The position numbers were made by a program, and so were the translations under genes. The notes under the pieces were generated by a model. That model worked only from the letters and a program-made list of their open reading frames with translations, ran no database searches and had not been told where the DNA came from. From Flavobacterium panacagri (GTDB lineage: Bacteria; Bacteroidota; Bacteroidia; Flavobacteriales; Flavobacteriaceae), in contig NZ_CP119766.1 of the NCBI RefSeq assembly GCF_030378165.1, forward strand, positions 1,736,001 through 1,800,000: a stretch of 64,000 nucleotides of DNA, read 5' to 3'. Below, one piece after another: positions 1 to 7,637 of the stretch (positions are counted from its first letter, which is position 1; each line of letters starts with the position of its first letter).

Positions 1-1
1 T

Positions 2-1102
2 TATCTTGATTTTTCTTTGGCAACTGACGGTTTAGTGGCAGAAAGAGAGCAAGGAATCACAATTGATGTTGCACATATATATTTTTCGACTGCAAAGAAA
101 AGTTACATTATTGCCGATACTCCGGGTCACGTTGAATATACAAGAAACATGGTTACAGGAGCTTCAACTTCTCAGGTTTCTATTATTTTAATTGATGCCA
201 GAAAGGGTGTAATTGAGCAAACGTACCGTCACTTTTTTATCAATAATTTATTGAGAGTAAAAGAGGTAATTGTTGCGATTAATAAAATGGATTTAGTTGA
301 TTATTCGGAAGAAGTTTTCAATAAAATCAAAGCTGATTTTCAGGCATTAAATGCAAAAAGTACTTTCAAAGAACAAAACGTAAGTTATATTCCGTTAAGC
401 GCAATCAACGGCGGAAACGTAGTTGATAAATCTGAAAACATGCCTTGGTACGATGGACAAACGGTATTGGAACATTTAGAAGGCTTACATGCTTCAGATG
501 TTTTTGAAGCAGGAAAAGCACGTTTCCCAGTTCAAACGGTTATTCGTCCTAAAACAGAAGAATACCACGATTTTAGAGGTTACGCAGGAAAATTATACGG
601 AAACTCAATTAAAGTTGGGGATGCCGTAACAGTTCTTCCTTCTTTAACCGAATCAAAAGTATCTAAAATTCACTTTTTCGATAAAACATTTGATGAAGCT
701 GTTGCAGGTTCTTCAATCACCATCGAATTAGAAAATGACATCAATGTAACAAGAGGTGACATGATTGTAAAATCATCAGAACTTCCAAAAATTGAAAAAG
801 ACATTACCACAACAGTTTGCTGGATGGACAGTAAAAAATTGGTTCCAGGAACTAAATATTTGATACAGCATAATACAAACAGAGTTTTAGCAAAAGTAGA
901 AAGCATCAAAAATACAATTGCAACAGATTACTCAGGAACGACAGAAGCTTCACAATTGGCAATCAACGAAATTGGAGAAGTAACAATCAAATTAAGCAAA
1001 CCGTTATATTTTGATTCATACAACGAAAACAAATCAAACGGAGCTTTCATCTTAATTGATACAGCAACAAACACAACAGCAGGAGTAGGATTCATCAGAT
1101 AG
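2..1102 (+). CDS. cysN: Sulfate adenylyltransferase subunit 1 (CysN), 3' part
   Basis: This is the GTPase subunit of ATP sulfurylase, which with CysD activates sulfate to APS in the cytoplasm. The frame is open to the left edge, so the N terminus including the P-loop lies outside the window. Visible GTPase motifs are DTPGHVEYTRNM (G3), NKMD (G4) and SAIN (G5). These are followed by two beta-barrel domains like those of EF-Tu, ending in a typical CysN C terminus (GVGFIR). The next gene is a sulfite reductase, which fits an assimilatory sulfate operon. The 85-bp gap after the stop carries an imperfect inverted repeat. Confidence 0.95.
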   Translation, partial: YLDFSLATDGLVAEREQGITIDVAHIYFSTAKKSYIIADTPGHVEYTRNMVTGASTSQVSIILIDARKGVIEQTYRHFFINNLLRVKEVIVAINKMDLVDYSEEVFNKIKADFQALNAKSTFKEQNVSYIPLSAINGGNVVDKSENMPWYDGQTVLEHLEGLHASDVFEAGKARFPVQTVIRPKTEEYHDFRGYAGKLYGNSIKVGDAVTVLPSLTESKVSKIHFFDKTFDEAVAGSSITIELENDINVTRGDMIVKSSELPKIEKDITTTVCWMDSKKLVPGTKYLIQHNTNRVLAKVESIKNTIATDYSGTTEASQLAINEIGEVTIKLSKPLYFDSYNENKSNGAFILIDTATNTTAGVGFIR

Positions 1103-1187
1103 TTGATGGTTTTTGGTTTTTAGTTGATAGTTCTGCTGTCAACAACCAACTATAAACAACCAACAATAAACTACAAACCAAAGAGAA

Positions 1188-3278
1188 ATGGAAAGTTTTA
1201 GAACAGAAATAGAAAATCCGGTAGTTCAGAAGGAGATTATCGAATTAGAAAAAAAGATTCACTTATTCCGTGGAGGAAAAATTGATGATGAGCGTTTTCG
1301 TAGTCTTCGTTTAGCGCGTGGAATCTACGGTCAGCGTCAGGAAGGCGTTCAGATGATTCGTATCAAATTGCCGTATGGAAAGGTAACCAGCGAGCAATTA
1401 GTGCGTATCACACAAGTTTCTGATGAATATTCTACAGGGCGTTTACATATTACAACACGTCAGGATATCCAGATTCACTATGTGAGTTTGGACAGAACGC
1501 CAGAACTTTGGGCAGATTTGGCTAAAGACGATATCACGCTTCGTGAAGCTTGCGGAAACACAGTAAGAAATATTACAGGAAGCGAATTGGCTGGAGTTGA
1601 CGTAAACGAACCATTTGATGTTTCGCCTTATGCACACGGACTTTTTCAATATTTGTTAAGAAACCCTATTTGTCAGGAAATGGGACGTAAATTCAAAATT
1701 TCGTTCTCTTCTTCAGATGAAGATACTGCGTTGAGTTATTTGCACGATTTAGGATTTATTCCGAAAATAAAAGACGGACAAAAAGGTTTCAAAATCATGT
1801 TTGGAGGAGGTTTAGGATCTCAGCCAGCGCATGCAGAATTGCTTTCGGAGTTTGTTCCGGTAAACGAAATCATCCCAACAGCAGAAGGAATCATTCGTAT
1901 TTTTGATAGATACGGAGAGCGCGCAAAGAGAATGAAAGCGCGTATGAAATTCTTAATCAAAGAAATGGGAAGAGATGTTTTCCTTGATTTGGTTGAACAA
2001 GAGAAAAAAGCCATCGCTTTTGAAACATACGAAATTGATACAACCGCTTTTGATGGCCCAATTCCAGAGCCGTTATTAGAAGTTCCGCAAGTTACAATCG
2101 AAGATACAGAATCGTATGAAGCATGGAAAAATTCGAATGTAATCAAACAGAAGCAAGACGGTTATTATGCTATCGGGATCAAAGTTTTATTAGGAGATTT
2201 TTATACAGATAAAGCACGATTATTAGCCAATTTAATTAAGAATTACGGAGCAAATGAATTACGTTTTTCATTGCGTCAAAATATTGTAATACGTCACATA
2301 AAAGAAGAGAATTTGCCTTTCTTTTATCAAGAATTAGCGAAGTTGGATTTTGTTCAGCTAGGATATAATTCAGTTGGAGATATTACGGCATGTCCGGGTA
2401 CTGATACTTGTAATTTGGGGATTGCAAGTAGTACCGGTATTGCAGAAGAATTAGAAAGAGTTTTAACGGCAGAATATCCTCAGTATTTAAACAACCGCGA
2501 AATCGAAATTAAAATTTCAGGCTGTATGAATGCCTGCGGACAGCACAATATGTCTGCAATTGGATTCCAAGGAATGTCAATCAACTCAGGAAAACTGGTG
2601 GCTCCGGCTTTACAAGTTTTGTTAGGTGGAGGAAGATTAGGAAATGGCGCTGGGCGTTTTGCTGATAAAGTAATCAAAGTACCGAGTCGTAGAGGTCCTG
2701 ATGCATTGCGTACCATTTTAAATGATTTTGATGCTAACGGAAGCGGACAAAAATTCCTTGATTATTATGATACAAAAGGAGAAAAATATTTCTACGAAAT
2801 CTTAAAACCGTATGCTGATGTAACCAATTTAACAGAAGCTGATTTTGTGGATTGGGGTAATGCGGATAATTATGTAAAAGCAGTTGGAGTTGGAGAATGT
2901 GCCGGAGTAGTGATCGATTTAGTTGCGACATTATTGTTTGAAGCTAAAGAAAAATTGATCTTGGCTCAGGAATCTTTCGATGAGAAAAAATGGTCAGATG
3001 CTATTTATTATGCTTACGCAGGATTTGTAAATGGAGCAAAAGCATTGTTATTGGCAGAGAACCAAAAAACAAACCATCACGCGGGAATTGTAGACTTGTT
3101 TGATACTGTTTTTATCGACACGAATAAAATCGAATTAAACTCAACTTTTAAAGACTTGGTTTACCAAATCAATAAAAATGAACCATCAGAAGCTTTCGCT
3201 AAAGATTACATTGCTCAGGCAGTAGTTTTCTTTGATAAAATCGAAACTTTCAGAGCTCAGGAATTAGAAAATGCTTAA
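1188..3278 (+). CDS. Nitrite/sulfite reductase hemoprotein with C-terminal HEPN-like domain
   Basis: This is a siroheme and [4Fe-4S] reductase, most likely assimilatory sulfite reductase giving sulfide, judged by its place between cysN and the siroheme genes. Residues about 40-110 form the first ferredoxin-like half-domain, with a second around 330-400. The cluster ligands are visible as ACPGTDTCNLG near residue 401 and SGCMNACGQH near residue 446. Residues about 560-696 are not part of normal sulfite reductases. They are helical and resemble a HEPN domain (DAIYYAYAGFVNGAKALL, then NHH), but lack the Rx4-6H nuclease motif. The stop overlaps the cobA start by 8 bp (ATGCTTAA), implying translational coupling. 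Confidence 0.93.
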   Translation: MESFRTEIENPVVQKEIIELEKKIHLFRGGKIDDERFRSLRLARGIYGQRQEGVQMIRIKLPYGKVTSEQLVRITQVSDEYSTGRLHITTRQDIQIHYVSLDRTPELWADLAKDDITLREACGNTVRNITGSELAGVDVNEPFDVSPYAHGLFQYLLRNPICQEMGRKFKISFSSSDEDTALSYLHDLGFIPKIKDGQKGFKIMFGGGLGSQPAHAELLSEFVPVNEIIPTAEGIIRIFDRYGERAKRMKARMKFLIKEMGRDVFLDLVEQEKKAIAFETYEIDTTAFDGPIPEPLLEVPQVTIEDTESYEAWKNSNVIKQKQDGYYAIGIKVLLGDFYTDKARLLANLIKNYGANELRFSLRQNIVIRHIKEENLPFFYQELAKLDFVQLGYNSVGDITACPGTDTCNLGIASSTGIAEELERVLTAEYPQYLNNREIEIKISGCMNACGQHNMSAIGFQGMSINSGKLVAPALQVLLGGGRLGNGAGRFADKVIKVPSRRGPDALRTILNDFDANGSGQKFLDYYDTKGEKYFYEILKPYADVTNLTEADFVDWGNADNYVKAVGVGECAGVVIDLVATLLFEAKEKLILAQESFDEKKWSDAIYYAYAGFVNGAKALLLAENQKTNHHAGIVDLFDTVFIDTNKIELNSTFKDLVYQINKNEPSEAFAKDYIAQAVVFFDKIETFRAQELENA

Positions 3279-4044
3279 TATAAAACCCAAAATAACTTTA
3301 GTCGGTGCAGGTCCGGGCGATCCCGATTTACTTACGCTGAAAGCTGTAAAAGCATTGGCTGAAGCAAATGTGGTTTTATACGATGCTTTGTCCAATGAAG
3401 AAATTCTGGATTACGCACCAAAAAATGCCATTAGAATTTTTGTTGGAAAAAGAATCGGAAATCATGCTTACACGCAAGATCAAATCAATCAGTTGATTGT
3501 AGATAATGCACTGACATACGGAAATGTAGTTCGATTAAAAGGCGGAGATCCATTTATTTTTGGAAGAGGTGGAGAAGAAATTGATTTTGCAGAAAGTTTC
3601 GGAATAGAAACTATCGTAGTTCCAGGAATTTCATCAGTTGTTGCCGTTCCTGCAAGTCAGGGAATTTCAATAACAAAACGTGGTGTTTCAGAAAGTTTTT
3701 GGGCTATTACAGGAACAACATCGGATAGAAAATTATCTTCAGATATTGCCTTATCGGCGAAATCTTCTGCAACTGTTGTGATTTTGATGGGAATGCACAA
3801 ATTGCATCAAATCATCGATTTGTTTCAAAAAGAAGATAAAGGAAATTTACCCGTTGCGATCATCCAAAACGGAACAACAGCAGAAGAAAAAGTTGGAGTT
3901 GGAACCGTTGATTCGATTTTGGAAGTTGTAAAACAAAAAGAATTAGGTTCACCAGCCATTATCGTTTTAGGTGAAGTTGTTAGGGAAAGCAATAAATTAA
4001 AAGGTTTTTACGAAGAATTTCTATCAAAAGAAGAAATTCGTTAG
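3271..4044 (+). CDS. cobA: Uroporphyrinogen-III C-methyltransferase (SUMT)
   Basis: The enzyme methylates uroporphyrinogen III twice with SAM to give precorrin-2, the first step to siroheme. At 257 residues it is the usual single-domain length. Family motifs are VGAGPGDPDLLTLKAVKAL near the start, GGDPFIFGRGGEE near residue 90, VPGISSVVAVPA near 117 and a MGMHKL segment. Its start codon lies inside the end of the sulfite reductase gene, so the cofactor enzyme is coupled to the enzyme that needs siroheme. The synteny argues for siroheme rather than cobalamin as the product. Confidence 0.95.
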   Translation: MLNIKPKITLVGAGPGDPDLLTLKAVKALAEANVVLYDALSNEEILDYAPKNAIRIFVGKRIGNHAYTQDQINQLIVDNALTYGNVVRLKGGDPFIFGRGGEEIDFAESFGIETIVVPGISSVVAVPASQGISITKRGVSESFWAITGTTSDRKLSSDIALSAKSSATVVILMGMHKLHQIIDLFQKEDKGNLPVAIIQNGTTAEEKVGVGTVDSILEVVKQKELGSPAIIVLGEVVRESNKLKGFYEEFLSKEEIR

Positions 4045-4051
4045 AATTTAT

Positions 4052-4193
4052 ATGTTCCGTTAGGAACATTTCATCGGTAGAAAAAAAATGTTTTTCACAG
4101 TATAATGTTCCGTTAGGAATATATGATTGACGCTGATTTTGCAACGTCAGGTTTTAACCCGAAGTTTGCATTATTAATTGTTCCGTTAGGAAC
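4052..4193. repeat. Three GTTCC-GTTA-GGAAC hairpins between siroheme genes
   Basis: Three short hairpins with the same core lie at 4052-4069, 4105-4121 and 4180-4193; the second has GGAAT instead of GGAAC. A fourth, related one (GTTCC-GGA-GGAAC) follows the next gene at 4795-4807. Between them are CGTCAGG/AACCCG segments, with a CGTCGGGTTTTTAACCCG hairpin at 4822-4839. They look like REP-type elements inserted within an operon. Confidence 0.7.
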
Positions 4194-4207
4194 AACATAT
4201 TGGTAAC

Positions 4208-4792
4208 ATGGAACAAAACGAATTATATCCAATATTTCTAAAGCTTCACAATTTAAATGTACTAATTGTAGGCGGTGGAAATGTAGGTTTAGAGAAACTT
4301 TCTTTTTTGCTAAAATCAAGTCCAAATGCAAATGTTGAGGTTGTAGCACCTGATTTTCATTTGGAAATTAAAGTTTTAGCCGAAAAACATCCTTCAATTA
4401 AATTGACGGAAAAAAAGTTTAAAAAGAAAATGCTCAAAAAGCGTCACATGGTGATCGCTTGTACAGATAAGCTGGAAGTCAATAAAAAGGTGTATGATTT
4501 GGCTAGAAAACGTTATTTGATTTGCAATATAGCCGATACGCCCGATTTATGTGATTATTATTTGGGCGGAATCGTAACAAAAGGAAATGTAAAAATTGCC
4601 ATTTCGACAAACGGAAAATCGCCAACAACAGCAAAAAGATTACGTGAGTTTTTCGAAGAAGTAATTCCGGAAGACATCAATCAAATGGTTGAGAACCTGA
4701 ATGAATATCGAAAAACACTTAAAGGTAATTTCGAAGAAAAGGTTAAAAGAATGAATGAGATTACCTCTTCATTGAAAAATAAGGAATTGTAA
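4208..4792 (+). CDS. Precorrin-2 dehydrogenase / sirohydrochlorin ferrochelatase
   Basis: A CysG-N/Met8-type protein that oxidises precorrin-2 with NAD+ and inserts iron to give siroheme. Residues about 1-110 hold the Rossmann fold with LIVGGGNVGLEK. Residues about 115-160 contain ISTNGKSPTTAKRLREFFEE, the conserved dimerisation/ferrochelatase segment. At 194 residues it is the stand-alone form, with the methyltransferase supplied by the preceding cobA. It lies 163 bp downstream of cobA, separated by repeat hairpins, and is probably still in the same operon. Confidence 0.93.
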   Translation: MEQNELYPIFLKLHNLNVLIVGGGNVGLEKLSFLLKSSPNANVEVVAPDFHLEIKVLAEKHPSIKLTEKKFKKKMLKKRHMVIACTDKLEVNKKVYDLARKRYLICNIADTPDLCDYYLGGIVTKGNVKIAISTNGKSPTTAKRLREFFEEVIPEDINQMVENLNEYRKTLKGNFEEKVKRMNEITSSLKNKEL

Positions 4793-4905
4793 GAGTTCCG
4801 GAGGAACGGTTCATATTGTAGCGTCGGGTTTTTAACCCGATGAACGAATGAGATTAAAAAATAAAGAGTAAAAAAGTTTCGGAAAGAAATTAATGATAAA
4901 AATCA

Positions 4906-4936
4906 TTGATAGTACAAGGATTTATTCGTTTCTTTG
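4906..4936 (+). promoter_or_regulatory. Likely promoter for ferredoxin-NADP reductase
   Basis: A TTG at 4906-4908 and TTTCTTTG at 4929-4936 are separated by 20 bp. This is one base from the TAnnTTTG consensus. It overlaps a small AATGAT-N4-ATCATT palindrome at 4892-4907 that could be an operator. Confidence 0.45.
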
Positions 4937-4969
4937 CGTTATTAAGAATGATTATAAACAACAACCATA

Positions 4970-6022
4970 ATGATTAAAACAGATATACTTATAATTGGAG
5001 CAGGCCCAACAGGTTTATTTGCCGTTTTCGAGGCAGGATTATTAAAATTAAAATGCCACATTTTAGATGCTTTGCCTCAGCCAGGAGGACAGCTTTCAGA
5101 ATTATATCCTAAAAAGCCTATTTATGATATTCCAGGTTTTCCAGAAGTATTAGCCGGAGATTTAGTTGACGGATTAATGGAGCAAATCAAACAATTTGAG
5201 CCAGGATTTACATTAGGAGAACGTGCTGAAACCATCGACAAACAAGAAGACGGAAGTTTTATCGTAACATCAAACAAAGGAACTAAATTCCACGCGCCAG
5301 TTATTGCAATTGCTGGAGGTTTAGGAAGTTTTGAGCCTCGTAAACCACTTATCGAAGATATCGAGTTTTATGAAGATAAAGGAGTAAAATACTTCATCAA
5401 AAATCCAGAGAAATTCAGAGATAAAAGAGTTGTAATTGCAGGAGGAGGAGATTCAGCATTAGACTGGTCAATTTTCTTGGCAAACGTAGCTTCAGAAGTA
5501 ACTTTAATCCACAGAAGAAACGAATTTAGAGGCGCTTTAGATTCTGTAGAAAAAGTTCAGGAACTAAAATCAGCTGGAAAAATTAAATTAGTTACTCCAG
5601 CAGAAGTTATCGGAATCAATGGTGCTGAGCATGTTGAATCATTAGACATCGAAGAAAACGGTGCACACCGTAAAATCGAATGTGATTATTTCATTCCACT
5701 TTTCGGATTAACGCCGAAATTAGGTCCAATTGGAGACTGGGGATTAGAAATCGAGAAAAATGCCATTAAAGTAAACAATGCATTAGATTACCAAACCAAC
5801 ATTCCGGGAATCTTCGCTATTGGAGATATCAACACTTACCCAGGAAAATTAAAATTAATCCTTTGCGGATTCCACGAAGCAACTTTAATGTGCCAGGCCG
5901 CATACGGAATCATCAATCCAGGTAAAAAATACGTATTAAAATATACAACAGTTTCAGGAGTAGACGGTTTCGACGGAACTCGTAAAGAAGCGCCTAAAGC
6001 GGTTGTGAAAGCGATTGTCTAA
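4970..6022 (+). CDS. Ferredoxin--NADP(+) reductase, thioredoxin-reductase-like type
   Basis: This flavoenzyme moves electrons between NADPH and ferredoxin. FAD binding is shown by IIGAGPTGLFAVFEAG at residues about 5-20 and GIFAIGDINTYPGK near 280. NADPH binding is shown by VIAGGGDSALDWS near 155. The CxxC redox motif of true thioredoxin reductases is absent, which is the mark of the FNR2 class. Length (350) is normal. Next to sulfite reductase and siroheme genes, the natural inference is that it supplies reduced ferredoxin for sulfite reduction. It is followed by a strong terminator. Confidence 0.92.
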   Translation: MIKTDILIIGAGPTGLFAVFEAGLLKLKCHILDALPQPGGQLSELYPKKPIYDIPGFPEVLAGDLVDGLMEQIKQFEPGFTLGERAETIDKQEDGSFIVTSNKGTKFHAPVIAIAGGLGSFEPRKPLIEDIEFYEDKGVKYFIKNPEKFRDKRVVIAGGGDSALDWSIFLANVASEVTLIHRRNEFRGALDSVEKVQELKSAGKIKLVTPAEVIGINGAEHVESLDIEENGAHRKIECDYFIPLFGLTPKLGPIGDWGLEIEKNAIKVNNALDYQTNIPGIFAIGDINTYPGKLKLILCGFHEATLMCQAAYGIINPGKKYVLKYTTVSGVDGFDGTRKEAPKAVVKAIV

Positions 6023-6067
6023 GTTGCAGAGATTCTAAGTTTCTAAGACACTAAGATTTTTATATAC

Positions 6068-6105
6068 AAAGCTCAAACTTGTTATCAAGTTTGAGCTTTC
6101 TTTTT
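6068..6105 (+). terminator. Rho-independent terminator after ferredoxin-NADP reductase
   Basis: A 14-bp perfect stem AAAGCTCAAACTTG / CAAGTTTGAGCTTT with a TTAT loop is followed by CTTTTTT. Its core recurs at 6886-6910. Confidence 0.85.
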
Positions 6106-6120
6106 TAGAAAACATAATAA

Positions 6121-6240
6121 AACATAGCCAGTGGTTTCAACCACTGGAACACAACGAATAGACATATCGCATTACTGCAATATATAAACACAACGCATAA
6201 TCACAACACGTTTCCCGTGGTTAAAACCACGGGCTATATT
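6121..6240. repeat. Paired REP-like hairpins in inverted orientation
   Basis: CCAGTGG-TTTCAA-CCACTGG at 6128-6147 is preceded by CATAG. CCCGTGGTTAAAACCACGGG at 6214-6233 is followed by CTATAT. The two units face each other with matching outer flanks, like a REP doublet. This is most of the 317-bp gap before the toxin-antitoxin pair. Confidence 0.7.
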
Positions 6241-6310
6241 TGAAAAACAAAAGTCAAACTTTAAACGTAGCCCATTAGAATCTTAGCATCTCATAACCTA
6301 AAAAAAAACG

Positions 6311-6318
6311 TATCTTTG
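6311..6318 (+). promoter_or_regulatory. -7 element TATCTTTG of the toxin-antitoxin operon
   Basis: A perfect match to TAnnTTTG lies 22 bp before the antitoxin ATG. No clear -33 TTTG is seen. Confidence 0.55.
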
Positions 6319-6339
6319 TAAATATAAATTTTGATTATC

Positions 6340-6567
6340 ATGAATTTAGAGGCTAGAAAATATCAGTTTATTCAAGAGTTGGTTAAGGTAGAAGATGAGC
6401 GTGTTTTAGAAAAACTGGAATTGGTTTTGAAAGCAAATCAAAATGATTGGTTTGATGATCTATCAGAATCAGAGAAAGCCGAAATTCAAATTGGACTCGA
6501 TCAAGCTGAAAGAGGAGAAGTTGTAAGCCACGAAGATGTTATGAAAAGATTTTCGAAATGGCATTAA
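6340..6567 (+). CDS. Antitoxin of a ParE/RelE-type module
   Basis: A 75-residue, acidic, helical protein typical of the addiction-module components that precede RelE/ParE toxins in Bacteroidota. Visible features are the paired helices VKVEDERVLEKLELVL, a DWFDDLS turn and GLDQAERGEVVSHEDVMKRF near the end. The ATG at 6340 is preferred over an in-frame TTG at 6331 because it gives the usual MNLEARKYQFI start. It overlaps the toxin gene by 10 bp and by itself shows no obvious DNA-binding fold. It is expected to neutralise the next gene's product and repress the operon. Confidence 0.82.
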   Translation: MNLEARKYQFIQELVKVEDERVLEKLELVLKANQNDWFDDLSESEKAEIQIGLDQAERGEVVSHEDVMKRFSKWH

Positions 6568-6851
6568 AATTTATATGGACCAAACAAGCTGTAAAAGGAT
6601 TTAATAAAGTTGTTGATTATCTGGAAGCAAAATGGACAAAAAAGGAAATTTTAAATCTAGAAAATAAAATCCAGCAAGTAATAAATCAAATCAATCTAAA
6701 TCCCGATCAATTCCCAAAATCCGAAAAAAATAAGTCACTGTATAAAGCAATTGTAGACAAAAACAATTATTTGGTTTACAGCATTGATAAAGAATCCAAT
6801 AGTATTGCAATTATCAATTTTAGAGGAACCAAACAAAAACCTAAGCATTAA
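6558..6851 (+). CDS. Toxin of the RelE/ParE superfamily
   Basis: A 97-residue basic protein with the RelE/ParE layout: an N-terminal FIWTKQAVKGFNKVVDYLEAKW helix pair, a LNPDQFP segment, KAIVDKNNYLVYSID strands and a final INFRGTKQKP. Members either cleave mRNA on the ribosome or inhibit gyrase, and the sequence alone does not decide which. The gene overlaps the antitoxin by 10 bp, the normal arrangement. No defect is visible, so the module looks intact. Confidence 0.85.
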   Translation: MALKFIWTKQAVKGFNKVVDYLEAKWTKKEILNLENKIQQVINQINLNPDQFPKSEKNKSLYKAIVDKNNYLVYSIDKESNSIAIINFRGTKQKPKH

Positions 6852-6885
6852 AACGTTAAAGATTAAGATTTTTATATAAAAATAC

Positions 6886-6917
6886 AAAGCTCAAACTTTT
6901 AGTTTGAGCTTTTTTTA
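6886..6917 (+). terminator. Rho-independent terminator after toxin gene
   Basis: Stem AAAGCTCAAAC / GTTTGAGCTTT with a TTTTA loop is followed by a T run. It shares its stem and the preceding AAGATTTTTATATA segment with the terminator at 6068-6105. Confidence 0.85.
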
Positions 6918-6928
6918 TTCATCACGAA

Positions 6929-7024
6929 GAATCCCAGAGGGATGAAATATTTAAAGAAAAAAAATTATTCGTTTGCAAAAGAGCTCCAGCGGAGCGAAAT
7001 AGATGTCGCTCCGTTGGAGCTTTT
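6929..7024. repeat. REP-like hairpins before the SAM riboswitch
   Basis: ATCCC-AGA-GGGAT lies at 6931-6943. A longer inverted repeat AGCTCCAGCGGAGCG (6982-6996) / CGCTCCGTTGGAGCT (7007-7021) has one G/A difference between arms. Both belong to short palindromic families of the type seen elsewhere in the window. The rest of 7025-7139 is CTTAG-rich low-complexity sequence. Confidence 0.65.
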
Positions 7025-7139
7025 GTGTTGTGCTCGTCGTTTTTCTATAAATATTATGCTCTTCCGGATCTAAATCACGCAAAAGATAAAACCTTAGAGC
7101 CTTAGCGACTTAGAACCTCAGAACCTTACAAAAAAAACA

Positions 7140-7171
7140 TTTGCAAATCGAAACCCTATTTCATACCTTTG
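7140..7171 (+). promoter_or_regulatory. Promoter of the SAM riboswitch transcript
   Basis: TTTG at 7140-7143 and TACCTTTG at 7164-7171 with a 20-bp spacer match the Bacteroidota consensus on both elements. The riboswitch begins about 24 bp downstream. Confidence 0.8.
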
Positions 7172-7194
7172 CACTGTTCTTAAAATTATTGTTC

Positions 7195-7307
7195 GTTATC
7201 ACGAAAGGCGGAGGGATAGACCCGATGAAACCTTAGCAACCCTTTATCATAAAGAAGGTGCTAAATTCTACTTTATACGACATTTTCCAGTATTAAAGAT
7301 AGATAAC
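7195..7307 (+). ncRNA. SAM-I riboswitch (S-box leader)
   Basis: Closing stem GTTATC (7195-7200) pairs with GATAAC (7302-7307). Between them are the class hallmarks: AAAGGCGGAGGGATAGA, GATGAAACCTTAGCAACC and AAGGTGCTAAATTC followed by an ACGA segment. The class binds S-adenosylmethionine and lowers expression of methionine genes when SAM is plentiful. The first gene downstream is the metH N-terminal part, 330 bp away, with a repeat copy and a long hairpin between them. No clear terminator/antiterminator pair is visible immediately after the aptamer. Confidence 0.93.
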
Positions 7308-7414
7308 ACAAATACATACTCGTATTTCTCAAAACTTTTCTCGATAACATATAATATTTACTGAAACAGATTCTGTATCAGGAGCGAATCATTGGCGTAT
7401 TTTTGCAGTCAGTA

Positions 7415-7485
7415 GTTCCCGCTTTACGTTGCAATCATTTTGTCCGCCGCGGCGGACAAAATAATTTCCACTTCAATCGGGGCTA
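7415..7485 (-). repeat. Flavo-1-like RNA repeat, copy E
   Basis: On the minus strand it starts TAGCCCCGATTGAAGTGG and ends AAAGCGGGAAC. The central hairpin is a perfect 24-bp palindrome at 7438-7461 (TTTTGTCCGCCG and its complement). It is the most divergent of five copies and lies between the riboswitch and metH. Confidence 0.7.
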
Positions 7486-7530
7486 ATGAGCCAGCAATAG
7501 TGCACTTTTGGAATTAATGTGAAAAATATC

Positions 7531-7583
7531 GAAGACTAAACCCGTCAGGTTTTAAAAACCTGTCGGGTTTAAATAGAGTCTTC
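7531..7583 (+). promoter_or_regulatory. Long hairpin in the metH leader
   Basis: GAAGACT/AGTCTTC forms the base and AAACCCG/CGGGTTT plus CAGGTTTT/AAAACCTG the upper stem. It could act in attenuation, but no T run follows it, and the core AGGTTTTAAAAACCT is a dispersed palindrome also present at 8661 and 9481. Function is unproven. Confidence 0.4.
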
Positions 7584-7637
7584 AAAATTAAAAATAAAAA
7601 AAAGCTTGGCGCCTTAGCGTCTTAGTGGCAAAAAAAT

